64,000 nt of DNA from Galerina marginata (GCA_023014335.1 JAECYW010000013.1:1922001-1986000), one strand, 5' to 3'. Positions 22,670 to 34,548 are shown, counted from the first letter of the stretch. Numbers and translations are program-made. Notes: generated by a model not told the origin, from the sequence alone.

Positions 22670-24039
22670 ATGCCTACATCCACCCAATATCCAGGAAGCC
22701 TCAACCTTTCCTCAATAGAGGACGCTCCATCTCCACTCTCCAGTCTTGGCGATGGTGAAGAGAGTGACTCTGACCTCCTTTCCAGCGCCAAAGAATGCTC
22801 AAGTGCTGAGTTGTACACCATCAAGACCGACTATAACCCTTCGAACAAATCTAATATCAAAGTGGGGTATACCAATGAAAACCGACACAAATTCACTCAG
22901 AAGGAAAGAAAGTTAGCTGATAAGGCGGCTATGTGTGAAACTCTGGAGGACTTCGACCAAAAAGTTCGTGATTTCAATAATTGTTGAACTACTCTAATAT
23001 TTACCTCCATAGATCAGAAAACAGTTACGTCGAGGGCAAAAAGCGGTAGGAAAGTACTTGAGTTTGACCCATGCCAATTTGGACGGGTAAGTATTTTTGT
23101 ATATCTTTGCCGTTCACTGACTCAACATCTTTATCAGAAAACCGCTTCTAATCAATGACGTAGATAACAAGCTTGTGCTGTTGGCCTGTCCAAATGTTCC
23201 TCAACATCTGAAAGATCGACTTTTGGTTTCATTGAAGGCAGCTTGTCCTGGCTACATGAAAGTGACTGATTCAGCTAAACAAAAGGAATTGTTCGAGTTC
23301 TATGCTCTACATTTCTGCTGGTGGAATCGATACTCAACGAGTGTACGTTGCATGTTACCATGTTTATCCTTTTTTCCGTTATTTAAATGGTTTTATTCAC
23401 AGGGAAAAGACGCTCCTACAGATGCAGAACCTGCAACCCTGAGGAAGCATGGTCTTAGAAGACCTAATACATCAAACTTTACGCCTAGCACTTCTAGAGA
23501 GTTTCAACAACATACGGAAGAATACCAACTTCTCTCCGAGTGCTTTCAAGACGTATTTGATTGGATTGGCAAAACCGTAAGCTCTATTTGCCAGTCATCA
23601 ATATATTCACAGTTTAATTTGTGCTTAGCTCAAGGAACTTCTTCCTCATGATTATGAACTTATCAGCCAATTTGCTGACGTTCTTCCTGGAGATGGGTTC
23701 TCGCCTGCTTATCCATTCAGCGGCTTTGTTGTCAATTTCAACGTCTGCACTAGAATACACCGAGATGTGAATGACAAGAAGCTTTGCATTGTTATGGCCA
23801 TCACAGATGATCAATGTCAAGGAGGCGATATCTGCTTCCTGGAACTAGGTATTAGGCTTCAGTTGCTCTGTGGTGACATGGTCGTATTTTCCTCCGCCAA
23901 GATTAGTCATTTCAACATGAACTTCTTAGGTGAACGTGCCTCACTTGTGCTTCATTCAGATAGCTCTGGAGATAATTGGGTTAAAGATAGGAATAACTGG
24001 GAGCGTAATATCTATATGAATGTAAGGAAACATACGTAG
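22670..24039 (+). CDS. TET/JBP-type 2OG-Fe(II) dioxygenase (second copy)
   Basis: Plus-strand spliced gene starting at ATG 22670 (MPTSTQYPGSLNLSS). The first ~110 residues are Ser/Asp/Glu-rich and Lys-rich. Middle exons include LLACPNVPQHLKDRLLVSLK and end at GTACGT and GTAAGC donors. The last exon (about 23632-24039) has the catalytic double-stranded beta-helix: GFVVNFNVCTRIHRDVNDKK (His-x-Asp), GGDICFLELGIRLQLLCGDM, FSSAKISHFNMNF (distal His) and GERASLVLHSD (Arg for 2-oxoglutarate). All metal and cosubstrate positions are present, so it may be active. One join near 23130 needs a one-base adjustment. It belongs to a different subtype from the 5.9-kb gene. Confidence 0.72.
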
Positions 24040-24247
24040 ACACTAGGAGACCGACCTTCATAATATTCAACCGAGTTGTGGGAAAACATGAATATTGAAA
24101 TTCCGAAATGAGTGTTTTAAAATTCCCAGTGTTGAACGTTGAACTTGGAACTTTCAACAACGCTTGCTGTCTCCTCATCAACTCTTGCTGTCTCCTCATC
24201 AACTCTTGCTTCTTCTATAGCTCTACTCCTTTTCTTCCTTTCTTAAA

Positions 24248-26335
24248 ATGCAAACTCGCCAGTCAAAATCTCAGCCTACCGAATCTCAGGCTACCGGATC
24301 GTTGAGCTCTGACACTGTCGCTTCAAAAAAGAGAGCTAGTGCAAAAACTGGTAGTACAAAAACTAGTGGTGCAAAACCTGGTGGCGCAAAAGCTGGCGCC
24401 AAAGACGCTGCAAAGAATTCTTCTGGAAAAAAGGCTGCTACCAACATTACGGAGGAGCAGCTTGCCTTATATAACACTGTACGCTTACAGTTAGAAGCCC
24501 AGAAGAAAGCTGCTACTGCAGCTAGGGATGAAGGTATGGTGGTTTCAATCCTTACAAACCATGTTTTATTCTAGAACCACTTCTTTCAGTTATACGCAAC
24601 AAAAACCGGCAGCTCATGGAGCAAGAAGAGAACGAAGAGGAAGGCTCTCAAGAGGAGGAAGATGTTCGTCCCGCTAAAAGGCGTCGAGCAGCAGGAACAA
24701 TTATGTTGGATTCCGATGAAGCTGCCATTGCTAGTGGCATACGGCCTGTACGCCCAAATGCAGCTGCAACATCTCAATACAAAGATATCGACATGGAAAG
24801 CCTCAATGGTGATGATATGGGCGACGCTGGTGGACAAAGTGAGCAAGGGGATGCAGATGTTGAAGGTGACCATGATGTAGATGGTGAAACGTGGCCTGAA
24901 GGACTCGGTGACGATGGAAATAATGAAGAAGATTTTGGCTTTGAAGACAATGGGGTTTGCTCTCAATCTTGTCAGTTCAGTTATATGAACTTATTTCCAA
25001 TGTTTAGCTTTCCATGTTTGACGACAACACAACTACGTCTTCACTCTCTCAAAGGTCCCGCTCTAGCACGCCTGCATCCTCAGCACCTTCTAGATCTTCC
25101 AAGCAGCCCAGATCATCCACTGCGTCCAATAGTAATAAGGTTACCGAAGCTAACTTTACCCCGAGGACTCGGCGTCTGGCTATTGCCGCAAAATCTCACA
25201 TTCGAACAGCGCTTGTGTACCATCCCGATGGCCCTTTCAACCCTCTTCACAGCCGGCTTTCAAGGATTGAGTTCGCTTGGACGACACTTGGGGAAACCTC
25301 CAAGAATAGTAACGACAAGGAGATCAAGGACGCTTTCAAACGTTCTTCGAAGAATGACCAAACCAAGAAGAATCTTGTTACTTTTGTAAGTGGCTTACCT
25401 ATAATCTGATCGATGCTGACTGAACTACATCCAGACTATGTACGGCCGGACACAGTTTGTCAGCAATCTCATATCAAAGGCTCGAGACAAAGTCCGCGGG
25501 TTCTATCAGCTCATAGGAGAGGCAGATCAAATCCGAGACAGTGTAAGGTGGTTGTTGGAGGAATCTCGCTTTATGTACGGTGATGTGAATGTCCAGGTAT
25601 GAGTGGGAGTTTCTTGTTGCTAATCTACTGACTTCTTTGATTATAGAACCGTACCTACGACAAAAAAAAACCATTTGGAACTAATCTTATCATTGACATG
25701 GTTGAATGTATATGGTTTTCTACGTCAACGAGGTCAAACATAGATGGAGAGACGACCACCAGGATTGTAGCTGATAGAGAGGTCCCTCTTTCTATTATTC
25801 TTCTGATTCTCTCTGTGGTATGTCTCTTTCTCTTTAATTAACAAAATAGCTAATAGTAAACAAACAGATTGAGCATTCTCTAAAAGAGTGGGAGAATGGC
25901 AAGAAAGCAAATAGGGTTGCATTCGCAGAGGACATTGCCAAGTCTAGGTTTGGTTTGATATTAATGATTGTCTATTAACTCTTAACGCTTCTTCTTCCAG
26001 TTATGCTCGTCATTTGGGCAATTGGAAAACGATGGCTGCAAAAGCACCTGCTTGGGTTCGATTTTGGAAGAATGACCTGATGCAAAAGCTCCTGTATGTC
26101 TTCTTTACTGGTATATCTGTTTTGTAAAGCATCTAATACTCTATCTTGTAGCACGAATCGAGATGATTTCCTTGATGATGCTGACCAAGGCAAAGATTTA
26201 GATGGTCTTGACTTCGAAGAGCTGAACAGGATAGGCGAAGCTTGGGAAACTACTGTACGTGGGGGCATAGGTGAGCCAACTGCCAGTCATACAGATATAG
26301 ATGTGGTGGCTGTTGAAGATAGAAATGCGTCTTAG
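24248..26335 (+). CDS. DUF6532-family protein
   Basis: Eight exons with consistent phases: 24248-24533, 24575-24954, 25008-25385, 25435-25596, 25647-25817, 25868-25947, 26001-26093, 26152-26335, giving 577 residues. The N-terminus is histone-H1-like, with Ala/Lys/Gly/Ser runs (GAKPGGAKAGAKDAAK), then an acidic region with KRRR. The C-terminal half from about residue 300 is the domain: KARDKVRGFYQLIGEADQIR, VRWLLEESRFMYGD, VPLSIILLILSVIEHSLKEW, YARHLGNWKTMAAKAPAW. DUF6532 is a family of unknown function expanded in Agaricomycetes. The gene has no lesion and is bounded by transposon-rich sequence. Confidence 0.85.
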
Positions 26336-26459
26336 TCTTTGTGTCTTTTCATTATCATCTAAACCTCATGCTCCAACTGGCTTTCAAAACCATTCTAGAT
26401 ACATGTTTGTATATAGTATTAATACGGGCTTATATACGATGATTTCTGATTTACCAGGT

Positions 26460-27120
26460 CTTTTATTTGAGATTTAGATCAGTGTCAAAGTGGTCTCAAG
26501 TACTTTCAATGTTCTCTGAGAACTGGGTACAGATGCTTCAAGCTTGCTTTATGAAACTCTGCCGACTCTAAAAGGTGCATTTCAAAGCTCCTTTAAAGGT
26601 ATCTTGAGGCAACCCAAGTACACATTTGAGACTCATTATGTAGGCCTTGGGCGCGCTTTGAGTTTGTTTGATTAAGCACTATAAAACCTTTAGATAGGCT
26701 TCAAGACCACTCAAGAGGGCTTTTGAGGATGTTGTAGAAGCTTAGCAGCTTGGCTCTCAAAAAGACAAGGAAGGCTTTGCAATCAATCTGGACTGCTCTG
26801 GATGGCTCTGGAGGTGTAGTAGAAGCTCAGTGACACTGCTTTGCGCTTCTCTCAAAAAGATAAGAATGGCTTTGCAATCACTCTGGATCGCTTTGGACAG
26901 CTTTGAACTGCTCTAGAGGTGTCACAAAAGCTCAACGGCTTTGCTTTTGGTGTATTCTCCAGGACATAAGGATAACTTTGTCACATGCCTTGGATGTCTT
27001 TGAGGTTTCTCTGTGTAAATTGAACCCAAAGCACTTAGCTCTGAGGCAAGTCTAGGATGCTTTTTATCTTTGAAGTCTTTATAGTCTCTAGAGACACTCA
27101 GAGCGACTTAGGTTTCTCTA
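26460..27120. repeat. Degenerate CTTTGG/CTCTGGA repeat tract
   Basis: Low-complexity sequence with recurring GGCTTTGCAATCA, CTCTGGATGG, CTCTGGAGGTGT and GAGGCAAG words. Two imperfect ~105-bp units starting CTCTCAAAAAGA (near 26755 and 26845) lie in tandem. There is no ORF. It is the same style of tract as at 14.8 and 44.1 kb. The remaining 26336-26459 and 27121-27807 show no gene. Confidence 0.6.
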
Positions 27121-27807
27121 GGACCAGACCCCCTTTTCCTGATGCATTCCAAATCCATCTACTCCCTTGTCAGTCTTGATATTATCATGGATTTCTGAGG
27201 ACTTATGTTTCGTGAATACCAGAAAGGAAGTGACGGAGCAAGAAGGAATGGGCAAGGCGAAATAGAGACGACCTGAGGGAAGCGACAAACGCGAAGCGAT
27301 GGCAGGAAGCCAGAGATGACCTGACCTTTAAGTCGGTTGCTCAACAGATGCCTAGGGGTCAGTCGTTTGCTGTTGACCTAAATTTGGCGTTGACGATTGA
27401 ATCGTTTGGCCCTCTGAAAGCCCGCCGCCGTGAGACTCCGAATAAATATCCAGCAAGAAAACCTGGGGATCGAGGATCGCATCAATGTGATTGACGGAAA
27501 AGAAAAAAAAAGGAAGGTCCTGTCCTTTTGCCGAGAGGACCCTAGGTGCCATGGATGGCCGACGGATTCAGTGGGGACCCACCACATAGCATGCCAGGGA
27601 AGCTTGGGGAACAAATGGAAATAAACAATTAGATTGACAGCGAAGGTTGAAAATTGCCAAAGAATGAAAAAAATACCTGATATATCTTGGTCTGGGCTTT
27701 CGGGAGATTCTGATCGGACTGACAGCTTTCCAAATGTGGCTATTTATTATATTGGAACATCTCAACAGGAAACGGAGAGCTCCGATTACGAAGAGGGTTG
27801 AGACTAA

Positions 27808-29063
27808 CTACAACTCTTCAGGGTCTTCGCGGCGGAGAGGAATGTCGAACAGGCCTCCAGGGATCGGGAAGACCTCGATTTTGTTATTCTCGTAAGCCAA
27901 GGTATATCCAATGAGGGCTTCACGCCATGAGTCGCACTTGCGAAAGCACGCGCCGCGCGATTTGACATGCTCTGTCCGAACAATTGCCTGATGCCTGAAT
28001 TTAGATATTAGAATTCTGAAATCGACTGCCAAATATCAAGAAAATACCAGCTGCCAAAAACACCGACAGCCTCTCCTTTGGTAACCAGGTAGAATTTGTA
28101 GTTTGTCGTGGGGCGCTCGAGCTCGCTGGGGGTCGGGATGTAATATTCGTGAAGCCCAAGATTACGCAGGCCCATCAAATCTAGCTCATCGAGTTCAATC
28201 GGCTCGTCGATGTAAGAACTCATATCGAAAGCGCCGCCTGGGATTGGCTCCGCGGAGATGGTACCCTCCTCGTAAGCGACCCTATAAACCTCCTTAGCAT
28301 CGGCAAAGTCGGCGCAGGCCTCGAAAATCGGGTCTTTAACACCTTTGGTGACGGCTAGAACGGCAGGCCTGGATATCAAGATTATAAATACTATGTTCAA
28401 TTATCAAAAGAGCTAAAAATGCGTACCAGTTGTTGTAGACCCCCGGACGCTGTGCACGCGTGACGACGTAGACACACTTTCCCCTGACGAATGGGAGCTT
28501 ACTCGGGTGGATGGGTAAATACTTCCTCACCGTCGGGATGCGACAGTTCCTCGGGTGGACGGCGTTGGTTTGGCGATGAGGGGTTTCGTTTGCAATTTCA
28601 TAGCCTGTTTTGTCGTCTTGCTCGCCTTCGTGTTTGACGTCCTTGAAGGTTGTTACTGTGTGTGTTACGGTTTCGACTTGAACTCCAAATGCAGTGGGGG
28701 TAGTGGTCGTCGTGGTTGTTGTTTGAGTGTGTCGAGTACGACCTGATGCAGATGATGTGAGGTCGTGGCAGTCCAAAGAGAGAGTAGCTCGTGAACTGAC
28801 CTGTAGCTGGGCCTTTCGTAGGTGAGGTAGGCTTCGTTGGGGAAGCCAGACCTTTTGTCGGCGTCGCAGTGAAATGCCACACCAGACGCGGTGAAGAAGT
28901 TGGCGGCACTGTAGGAGGGAGATAGTCAACGAGAGGAAGAGAGAGACGGAGGGGAATTGTATAAGATCGGACGCGAGATAGCCATACCAGCAGGTTGATA
29001 ACGCCGGGGGGTTTGGGGCGTCGACATCGTGAGTGACGATGGGGAGCTTGGGGTCTGACTCAT
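27808..29063 (-). CDS. Protein with two RNase H1 N-terminal-like domains
   Basis: Five exons: 29063-28988, 28908-28801, 28742-28427, 28368-28048, 27994-27808, all phases consistent, 335 residues. The N-terminus is Ser/Thr/Pro-rich and includes a Thr run. Two modules follow, each split by an intron at the same place, after the conserved Trp: KCVYVVTRAQRPGVYNNW then a helix ending FADAKEVYRVAYEEG; and YKFYLVTKGEAVGVFGSW then CDSWREALIGYTLAYENN. This is the pattern of the RNase H1 hybrid-binding / viroplasmin fold (beta strand, GVY..W turn, helix). There is no RNase H catalytic domain. The role is unknown; binding of RNA-DNA hybrids or dsRNA is possible. Confidence 0.72.
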
Positions 29064-29568
29064 GGATGGGGGGTGTTTCGAATACGAAGTCAAACAAAAA
29101 AGAAAAGTTAGGCGAGAATAAGCATGAGATTTGATTACCTAGCGCCACACGCCTACCCTGCAGGAGATCTCCGTTTCTCAGCCCCTTCCCTCAGATCTGT
29201 CTTTGAGGTAAGCAAATGAAATTCGGAGCAGAAGACAAATTGGGATACTCACCGAGACTTTGTTCATAGGGGGCATGTTATATAAGAAACCTCTTCAAAT
29301 GGTTTCGGTGAATCTCTTCCTACAGTTTCAAACCTTATCCCGACTTCCTTTCCACTGTATCTTCGTGTTCGTTATTGTCTGATATGCCCGCACGCGCCAT
29401 GTTTCAAGGTCAACGAACGGAGTTCCTCGAGAAGCAGAGAGCGGACTATGCCAAGGCTCTGAAGGACGGATCCAAAGACGATTTCTTGAAGGAAGTTGCC
29501 CGACGATTCTTCAAGAGGTTTCCTATCGAACTCGGCATGGATGGGGAGCCAACCGAGGATCAGTTGAA

Positions 29569-30580
29569 CACCTGTAGCTGTTATATTCATATATGAATTT
29601 TGGTTAGTTGACCAAAATAGACCTTGCATCAGAAAGGTAATTTGACCTGTTGGTCAGTTTACCAACATGGTCAATTTACCAATGTATATGATTATTTGTT
29701 TAGTCTGTATCCTAATGAGGAAAGAAGGCACAGCCACGATTTTGATGGATTCAGGGTCGTCCAGCTGATTACGTCATTTTTTATCAGAGGCGCAGCCACA
29801 TCCGAGCACATCCTGGAAAGGCTCGGCAAACTAGCCACACTTTTTGACAGGTTGGTCAGTTTACCTATTTGGTTAGTTGACCAAGCCATCCCTGAATGTG
29901 CTTGGATGTGGCTGCGCCTCTGACAAAAAATGTGCTGCCAAGACATCTGACCCTGAATCCATCAAAATTTTGTGCCTAGCTATTTTTCCCACAGAGAAAA
30001 ATGCAAAAACGTGAAAAAAAGCCTGCGGTGAAAAATTTTGGCTGATGGGAAAATTTCCCAAAAAGGAAAGAGGGTCTCAAAAGAACGTAATCTATTTTTA
30101 GACTCTATTAAAATTTAAATCACATGGCTAGCTACCTTCCTCATTATGATATAAGCCTTTTAGTGTTAATTAATAAATTAATAGTACTTAATGCAAATGC
30201 TACTAAGTCCAAAATTAGCAGGCTGACTAAATACTGCCATTTTAGGAAGTAGAACCTTTGTTGCCTTTTATAGCATGGATGCAGTGGCCCTGAGACCTTA
30301 TATTTACATCTGTTTGTATTTGAGGCCATAAAATTACATAAATGTGCGACAAGCATGTAAATAGAGGCAAATCTAAAGTCATGTGATCTAAATTGATGGC
30401 ATCAGATGCCAAATAAATATATACTTCTCTCTCCATGGTCACGACGTCGCAGTAAATCATAGGTGAGCAGAATATACATCGTGTTGGTAAACTGCCCAAC
30501 AGGTCAAATTACCATCCTGATGCAAGGTCTACTTTGGTCAAGTTACCTACCTGATTGCTTCATATAACAGCATAGGCTGA
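29569..30580 (+). mobile_element. 1.0-kb CACCT...GGCTG transposon with AGTTGAA duplication
   Basis: Tips CACCTGTAGCTGTTATAT and, inward from the right, CAGCCTATGCTGTTATAT. Subterminal inverted repeats contain AGACCTTGCATCAG and GGTAATTTGACCTGTTGG on both sides. The flanks carry an exact 7-bp duplication, AGTTGAA (29562-29568 and 30581-30587). It is non-coding. The interior matches element 3 (20642-21645), including the internal foldback. Confidence 0.92.
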
Positions 30581-31577
30581 GTTGAAGGCCGTCGACGATT
30601 CCGAACCTGACCAGGAGCTACTGATACCGAATGCCAAGGAGATGTCGCCAGAAGAATACCGAGTTGCTCTCAAGACGTACGAAGAGCGCAAGGACTTTAT
30701 CACGCGTCGAACAGGTGTAAGTTGATAGTTAATATTTGTCTTATTTCATTCGTGATCGCGTTTGATATCACCGGCGCGGTTGATATCACAAGACCGAAAA
30801 CACGTGACTTCGAATTTCTTTGTTTACTTCGTTCATTTCATGCCTTTCGAATTCCGTCTCATTCCTTTCGAATTCCATCACTCACTATGTTTCTCTCCAG
30901 CAAATTGCTCGCTGGTTCGCTTACCGTCACGAAAAGAAACTCGGAGTCACCAAGGAGATTGATCTCGACGATCCGATCACCGTCCTCACTTGTCGCTTGA
31001 CTGGCGCATCTTCGTTCAAGCCTCGCAAGCCGGTTGCCAACAATATGTGGGCGAAGTTAAACAAAGAACAGATTGACGAGGCCTTCGCGGTTGCAAAACA
31101 GTCCTCTGCGAAAAAGGGGAGGGTCGACATCAACATGCATCAAGAACTTGTCCGTGTTCTCTTCAAAGAGCTTCCCAGTGCCGATCGGGGTTTCTGGAAC
31201 CTTAGGGTGGAGCAGGAGCACAGGCGACTGCTCCGAGAGTGGGAGAAGACTGTTCAGCGTCCTGCGTCGACGGATCCGGAGGCTCGCCAGCAGTGCGTTA
31301 TTTCATTCTTAGATTTCTTTTCTTACTGACTGTGATTCTTTAGGTGTATTGACGGAATCACGGGCTTCATGCAGCCTATACTGGACTTAGTCTTCGAGTT
31401 CACGGGCATGCCGACGACTTTCATGATGGCAGCCATGTATGCTAGATTTCTATATGAAACCTTGCCAGTTGCCTAATAGGCTGATACATCCAGAGGGCCA
31501 ACTGCCTAACTTCCCAATTAAGTAATAAATCACATGACCTTGAGATATATGACAAATACAAAATATTGGCATGAAGG

Positions 31578-31657
31578 GGAATTGAACCACAGACTTTGGG
31601 AGGGTCACATGACATAGTTCCCACAGTCAAAGTTTGGTGATCAAACCATCTGAGCCA
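31578..31657 (-). promoter_or_regulatory. Pol III box A/B-like pair, left arm
   Basis: On the minus strand TGGCTCAGATGG (31657-31646) and GGTTCAATTCC (31588-31578) are spaced as in a tRNA gene with an intron or long variable arm. Mirror of the right-arm pair. The acceptor and T stems do not pair well, so it is a tRNA-like relic or a SINE-type promoter, not a functional tRNA. Confidence 0.5.
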
Positions 31658-32367
31658 TGTTTCCTTATAAATGTCTGTAATTTATGTACATTATATACCC
31701 TCCCCCACTTAAAATTATATTATTATTATAATATGTTCAGGCACTTGGCAGGGGGCTATACCAACATGTTATACACCAAAATGACGGGAAAAATGAGGGG
31801 AACACGATGGTGACACGCGCGTGACGCGTTACGCGCTTTTACGGATGTCACACGTGAAATAGCGCGTTTTTAGCTCTAAAATGCGGCGCTTAAGGCTTAT
31901 AAGCGCGTATTTTATGACGTAATATATACCGTTCGAAAGCTATGATTTAACATAAAATAATGGTGAAATGAGCGTGGGAAATAACGCGCTTTCCGGGACA
32001 TAAAACGCGTAAAACACCGTAGAACACGCATCAAAAGCAACGCACGCGCGTGAATTATATATAGTTAAAACCAGCGTAAAAGCGTGATTCTATTGATATA
32101 TAATACATTATGTAATATGCATTTTGAAGCATGGAGCGCATCAATTTGGTCTAAAAAACGCGCTATTTCGCGTGTGACATGCGCAAAAACGCGTAACGCG
32201 TCACGCGCGTGTCACCATCGTGTTCCCCTCATTTTTCCCGTCATTTTGGTGTATAACATGTTGGTATAGCCCCCTGCCAAGTGCCTGAACATATTATAAT
32301 AATAATATAATTTTAAGTGGGGGAGGGTATATAATGTACATAAATTACAGACATTTATAAGGAAACA

Positions 32368-32447
32368 TGGCTCAGATGGTTTGATCACCAAACTTTGACT
32401 GTGGGAACTATGTCATGTGACCCTCCCAAAGTCTGTGGTTCAATTCC
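32368..32447 (+). promoter_or_regulatory. Pol III box A/B-like pair, right arm
   Basis: TGGCTCAGATGG at 32368-32379 matches the box A consensus with one deviation. GGTTCAATTCC at 32437-32447 matches box B fully. They lie 69 nt apart, start to start. Transcription would run outward from the element into the flanking gene. Confidence 0.5.
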
Positions 32448-34548
32448 CCTTCATGCCAATATTTTGTATTTGTCATATATCTCAAGGTCATGTGATTTAT
32501 TACTTAATTGGGAAGTTAGGCAGTTGGCCCTCTGGATGTATCAGCCTATTAGGCAACTGCCATGGGGTCATATATCAAGGTAGCTTCTATAGGTGATGAT
32601 GGGTGGTCCTGAACCGGCAGACAAGGGACGTCTCAATATCATAAGGTTTGTTTATTTCTTTACCTGTGCATTATCATTCTGACGCCATCCTACAGCCTTC
32701 ATTCTGGATCAGTTCGAGGCCCGGTCAAACAGCCATAGCAGCTATAATTATATATGACCTGTAGCATTTCTGCTAAGTAAAGTCAGATATCCACAGCGCA
32801 TTTTTGCCAAGGTGGCAAACTTGCCAACAGCACATATTATGCTCATATATGCCTGCCGGGGGTGCCGGGGGAGGGTGTTTGATGGCTGTTGGGGGCGGGA
32901 CAATGTAAACATGTGTCAACAATGCCTAAATGATGCCCGGAAACTGTATTTCGGGTGCTGCTCGCTGTTGGGGGCGCATTTGGGCGCGGAAAAAAGATAT
33001 TCAGGGTCCATTAATATTATTATATGCGCCCCCACCCTTTGCGCGCCTCTCGGGGGGCGGGAATGGGTGGATTGGCGCGGATGCCTTTGGATGACGCGGA
33101 AATAATGGGCGGGGGCTGCTGTCAAACAGCTGTCAACACTGCCCGAAATGCTATTCCGCGCTGCCCGACACTGTATTTTGGGTCGCGCTCGTCGTACAGC
33201 GCGGATACCGACGCGGAAAAAGTTGCAGTAGGATACTATTATTATTCTCTACCTAATGGCACCCTTTGCGCGCCTTTCGAGGGTGGGGAAAGGATGGATT
33301 GGCGCTCGTTGGTTTGGATGACGTCCCCAAAATAACTCACGCCAGGCACGCTATTTTTAGAAACTTTGATGGGATCTCACGTTTGGCAGTTGCCCTTTAT
33401 TTCGCGATTTGCGATTGCTTCCCGTTAGAATTTTAGTTACATTATTGAATGGCTGTAATCCCCTTAAAAATGCGAATCTAAGGATATAATTTTCAGTGAA
33501 AAATTCGAATGGGAAGGGGTGGATGCAGCATCATCAACTTGGATGCACTCCTCGACTTCCCAAATTCGGCATCCTTAGTGTTTGAGACTTGAACCGTCGT
33601 AGATACACAATTATATATCCCATTAAATTATGTTTTACTACTAATACATGCAGTATATATTATATTACAATGAGGATTGCACATTACTACCAATGCGCAA
33701 CCCCTGTAGACACCTTCCCTGGTGCGGTCGTACCGCCATCAGCCTCGCATCTCCATCTCCAGCTCCCGTGGCGCTTCGTTCACTACCGAAATGACACCGC
33801 TGGCCTCGACACCAGGCGAAGATCCTCGACCACCTACACCACGTCATCTCCCGGCGCTACCCAAGTGTGGCTTGGGCAACGGAATGGGAGACGCGAGTGA
33901 TGTGGTGTTGGGGATAGAAGCGGAAGGCGGGAGAGTCGTGAGGGGGCCGAGGGGGAAGTGGGAGAAATGCAGGCACGGAAGCTCTGCTCAGAAGCTCCAA
34001 CAGCTCGCTTGCATCGCCTGGTACGCCGCCGTGACTCAGTAGAAGCAGCGAAAGGCTGCTCCTGCTTCACTTCAACCGCCGCAACCGACAAGCAGCAAGG
34101 CTGATGCTGTATTGTCGTCGTCGTCGTCGTCTTCGTCGCATATCGCGGCGGCGTTGATGCTTGTGCCGGCCGCGGTCGCTCAGTCTTGAGAGGTCGAAGG
34201 GAGGCTGCAGGTGGGCGACGCGAGCTAAGCCCTGCACATGGCTGCTGGCCAGCTGCCCGCCTCCAAGCCACGAACAGCGGCATCATTTCCACTGCCGTTG
34301 CTCGCCCACATGCATACCAGCAGCAGCAGTTGTCATGCTGCTGCTCGTGGCCAGGCGTCTCGAGAGGCGGGGATGGAGCCGATGGGAGGTGATAGCTGAC
34401 GGATAGCCACGCAGCGGCACTCGCACGTCGACGGTGATCGAGTGCCTGTGCAGACGATCAGGAGCGGGTGGGTGGAGGCACCTTCTACGAGGTGGGGGGT
34501 TGGTCTGGAGGCATTCGGTGAGTAGTGGAGTGGGTGGGGACAAAAAGA

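Larger units (their letters stand above)
31430..32595. mobile_element. 1.17-kb foldback transposon with ATGATGG duplication
   Basis: Nearly the whole element is an inverted repeat: arms 31430-31880 and 32145-32595, with a loop of about 260 bp. The left tip is CAGCCATGTATGC; the right tip read inward is CACCTATAGAAGCTACC, the two tip types of element 1. Exact 7-bp duplication ATGATGG at 31423-31429 and 32596-32602. Each arm carries tRNA-like box A and box B motifs, and the inner part is rich in ACGCG words. There is no ORF. As a folded DNA or RNA it would form a hairpin of roughly 450 bp. Confidence 0.9.
29384..32729 (+). pseudogene. Conserved-unknown gene broken by three transposons
   Basis: Coding pieces: 29384-29568; 30588-30716; 30901-31292; 31344-31429; 32603-32645; 32696-32729. 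They start MPARAMFQGQRTEFLEKQRA and include EEYRVALKTYEERKDFITRR, IARWFAYRHEKKLGV and FTGMPTTF, followed after the second insertion by MMGGPEPADKGRLNIIR. Introns have GTAAGT, GTGCGT and GTTTGT donors. Element 29569-30580 and the foldback 31430-32595 can be removed, each with one 7-bp repeat, to give one open frame. Element 2 then truncates the 3' end. Without the insertions the protein would be a soluble helical family of unknown function. The gene must be inactive. Confidence 0.8.

Noticed and set aside
32368..32447. A functional tRNA gene in the foldback arm
   Set aside because: Box A and B match, but the acceptor, D and T stems do not pair adequately and no convincing anticodon arm forms.
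12981..32729. Inversion of the 20-kb island by recombination between elements 1 and 2
   Set aside because: Element 1 still has matching duplications and both halves of the same gene on its two sides, so it has not exchanged flanks with element 2.
33834..34292. 152-codon minus-strand ORF in element 2
   Set aside because: Composition-driven Pro/Arg/Ser-rich frame, with no counterpart frame at the matching place in element 1.
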